5,863 nt of DNA from Actinomycetota bacterium (GTDB taxonomy: Bacteria > Actinomycetota > Acidimicrobiia > Acidimicrobiales > JAFATL01): assembly GCA_019243975.1 (NCBI GenBank), contig JAFATL010000158.1, positions 1-5,863 of the forward strand. Direction: 5' to 3'. Below, in pieces: positions 5,511 through 5,863 of the stretch. The notes below the pieces were generated by a model that saw only the letters and a list, made by a program, of their open reading frames with translations, did not search any database and was not told where the DNA came from. The position numbers and the translations under genes were made by a program. Numbering within the stretch: position 1 is the stretch's first letter; every line of letters starts with the position of its first letter.

Positions 5511-5863
5511 GTGACGGGGACGGCGACGCAGAGGCGGAACCCGCCCTCCGGGCGAGGGCCCGCTTCGACGGACCCGCCGAGACGCTCCACTCGCTCGCGC
5601 AGGCCCCGCAGCCCGTTGCCTTCGCGGGCCGACGGCGTATCGGCGTTGCCGTCGTCGGCGATGTCGAGCGAAGCCTCCGACAGCCCCGCCACGACGCGCA
5701 CGTCGCAGTGGCTGGCGTGACTGTGGCGCACGACGTTGGTCGTGCCTTCGCGTATCGCCCAGGCCAGCGTTGCCTCGACGTCGGCGGGCAGCGTGACGTC
5801 GGGGACGCGTACGTCGACGTCGATACCGGCGGCCATCAGCGCGGCGCGCGCGCCACCGACCTC
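5507..5863 (-). CDS. Sensor histidine kinase, C-terminal fragment (DesK/NarX-like ATPase domain)
   Basis: The last 118 residues of a sensor kinase whose N-terminal sensor, membrane and phospho-histidine parts lie beyond the right edge. The visible HATPase_c domain has the N box AIREGTTNVVRHSHAS (Asn at residue 43 of the fragment), the G1 box DIADDGN (70-73 region) and the G2 box GNGLRGLRERVERLGGSV (82-99). This layout, with RH-S-A in the N box and a short lid, is that of the HisKA_3 family, which pairs with NarL-type regulators, matching the gene just downstream. The reading frame stays open to base 5863, so an internal ATG at 5836 is not the true start. The signal sensed cannot be judged from this fragment. 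Confidence 0.93.
   Translation of the reverse strand, partial: EVGGARAALMAAGIDVDVRVPDVTLPADVEATLAWAIREGTTNVVRHSHASHCDVRVVAGLSEASLDIADDGNADTPSAREGNGLRGLRERVERLGGSVEAGPRPEGGFRLCVAVPVT

Overview
The window comes from a high-GC genome whose codons mostly end in G or C. The gene families (AGNETT-type P450, TetR regulator, secreted DUF5666-like repeat protein, sigma factor with a Pro/Gly-rich membrane partner, DesK/DesR-type two-component pair) point to an actinobacterium or a relative such as an acidimicrobial lineage. That placement is inference. Six or seven protein genes fill almost all of the sequence. I see no RNA genes, CRISPR arrays, insertion sequences or phage genes, and no gene-free stretch longer than about 160 bases.

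Layout. (1) Minus strand, 1-1589: a TetR-family regulator followed by a cytochrome P450 that runs off the left edge. The P450 can start in an ATGA overlap with the tetR stop, so the two look like one transcription unit. A perfect 16-bp palindrome lies over the predicted tetR promoter and start, and a perfect 13-bp inverted repeat flanks an internal ATG near the P450 5' end. (2) Minus strand, 1626-3245: a secreted protein with five repeats of a small beta-rich domain (DUF5666-like), a disordered linker and a Gly-rich tail. It shows an internal duplication with a 471-bp period. (3) A 156-bp divergent intergenic region (3246-3401). (4) Plus strand, 3402-4899: a short sigma-70/ECF-like factor whose stop overlaps the GTG of a single-pass membrane protein. 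That protein has a cytoplasmic N-terminus and a long Pro/Ser/Gly extracytoplasmic tail with six SGGT repeats. It is a candidate anti-sigma or sigma-modulating partner without the usual zinc motif. (5) Minus strand, 4905-5863: the C-terminal end of a sensor histidine kinase, overlapping by GTGA the start of a NarL/DesR-type response regulator. The regulator ends 5 bp from the sigma-partner gene, tail to tail.

How it may work together. The regulator genes sit next to candidate targets: TetR with the P450, and the sigma/membrane-partner pair with the divergent secreted protein. The two-component pair has no visible target here. The second group, a sigma factor, an unusual membrane partner and a secreted repeat protein sharing a control region, is the closest thing to an uncharacterised system in the window. 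The link between its parts is inferred from gene order only.
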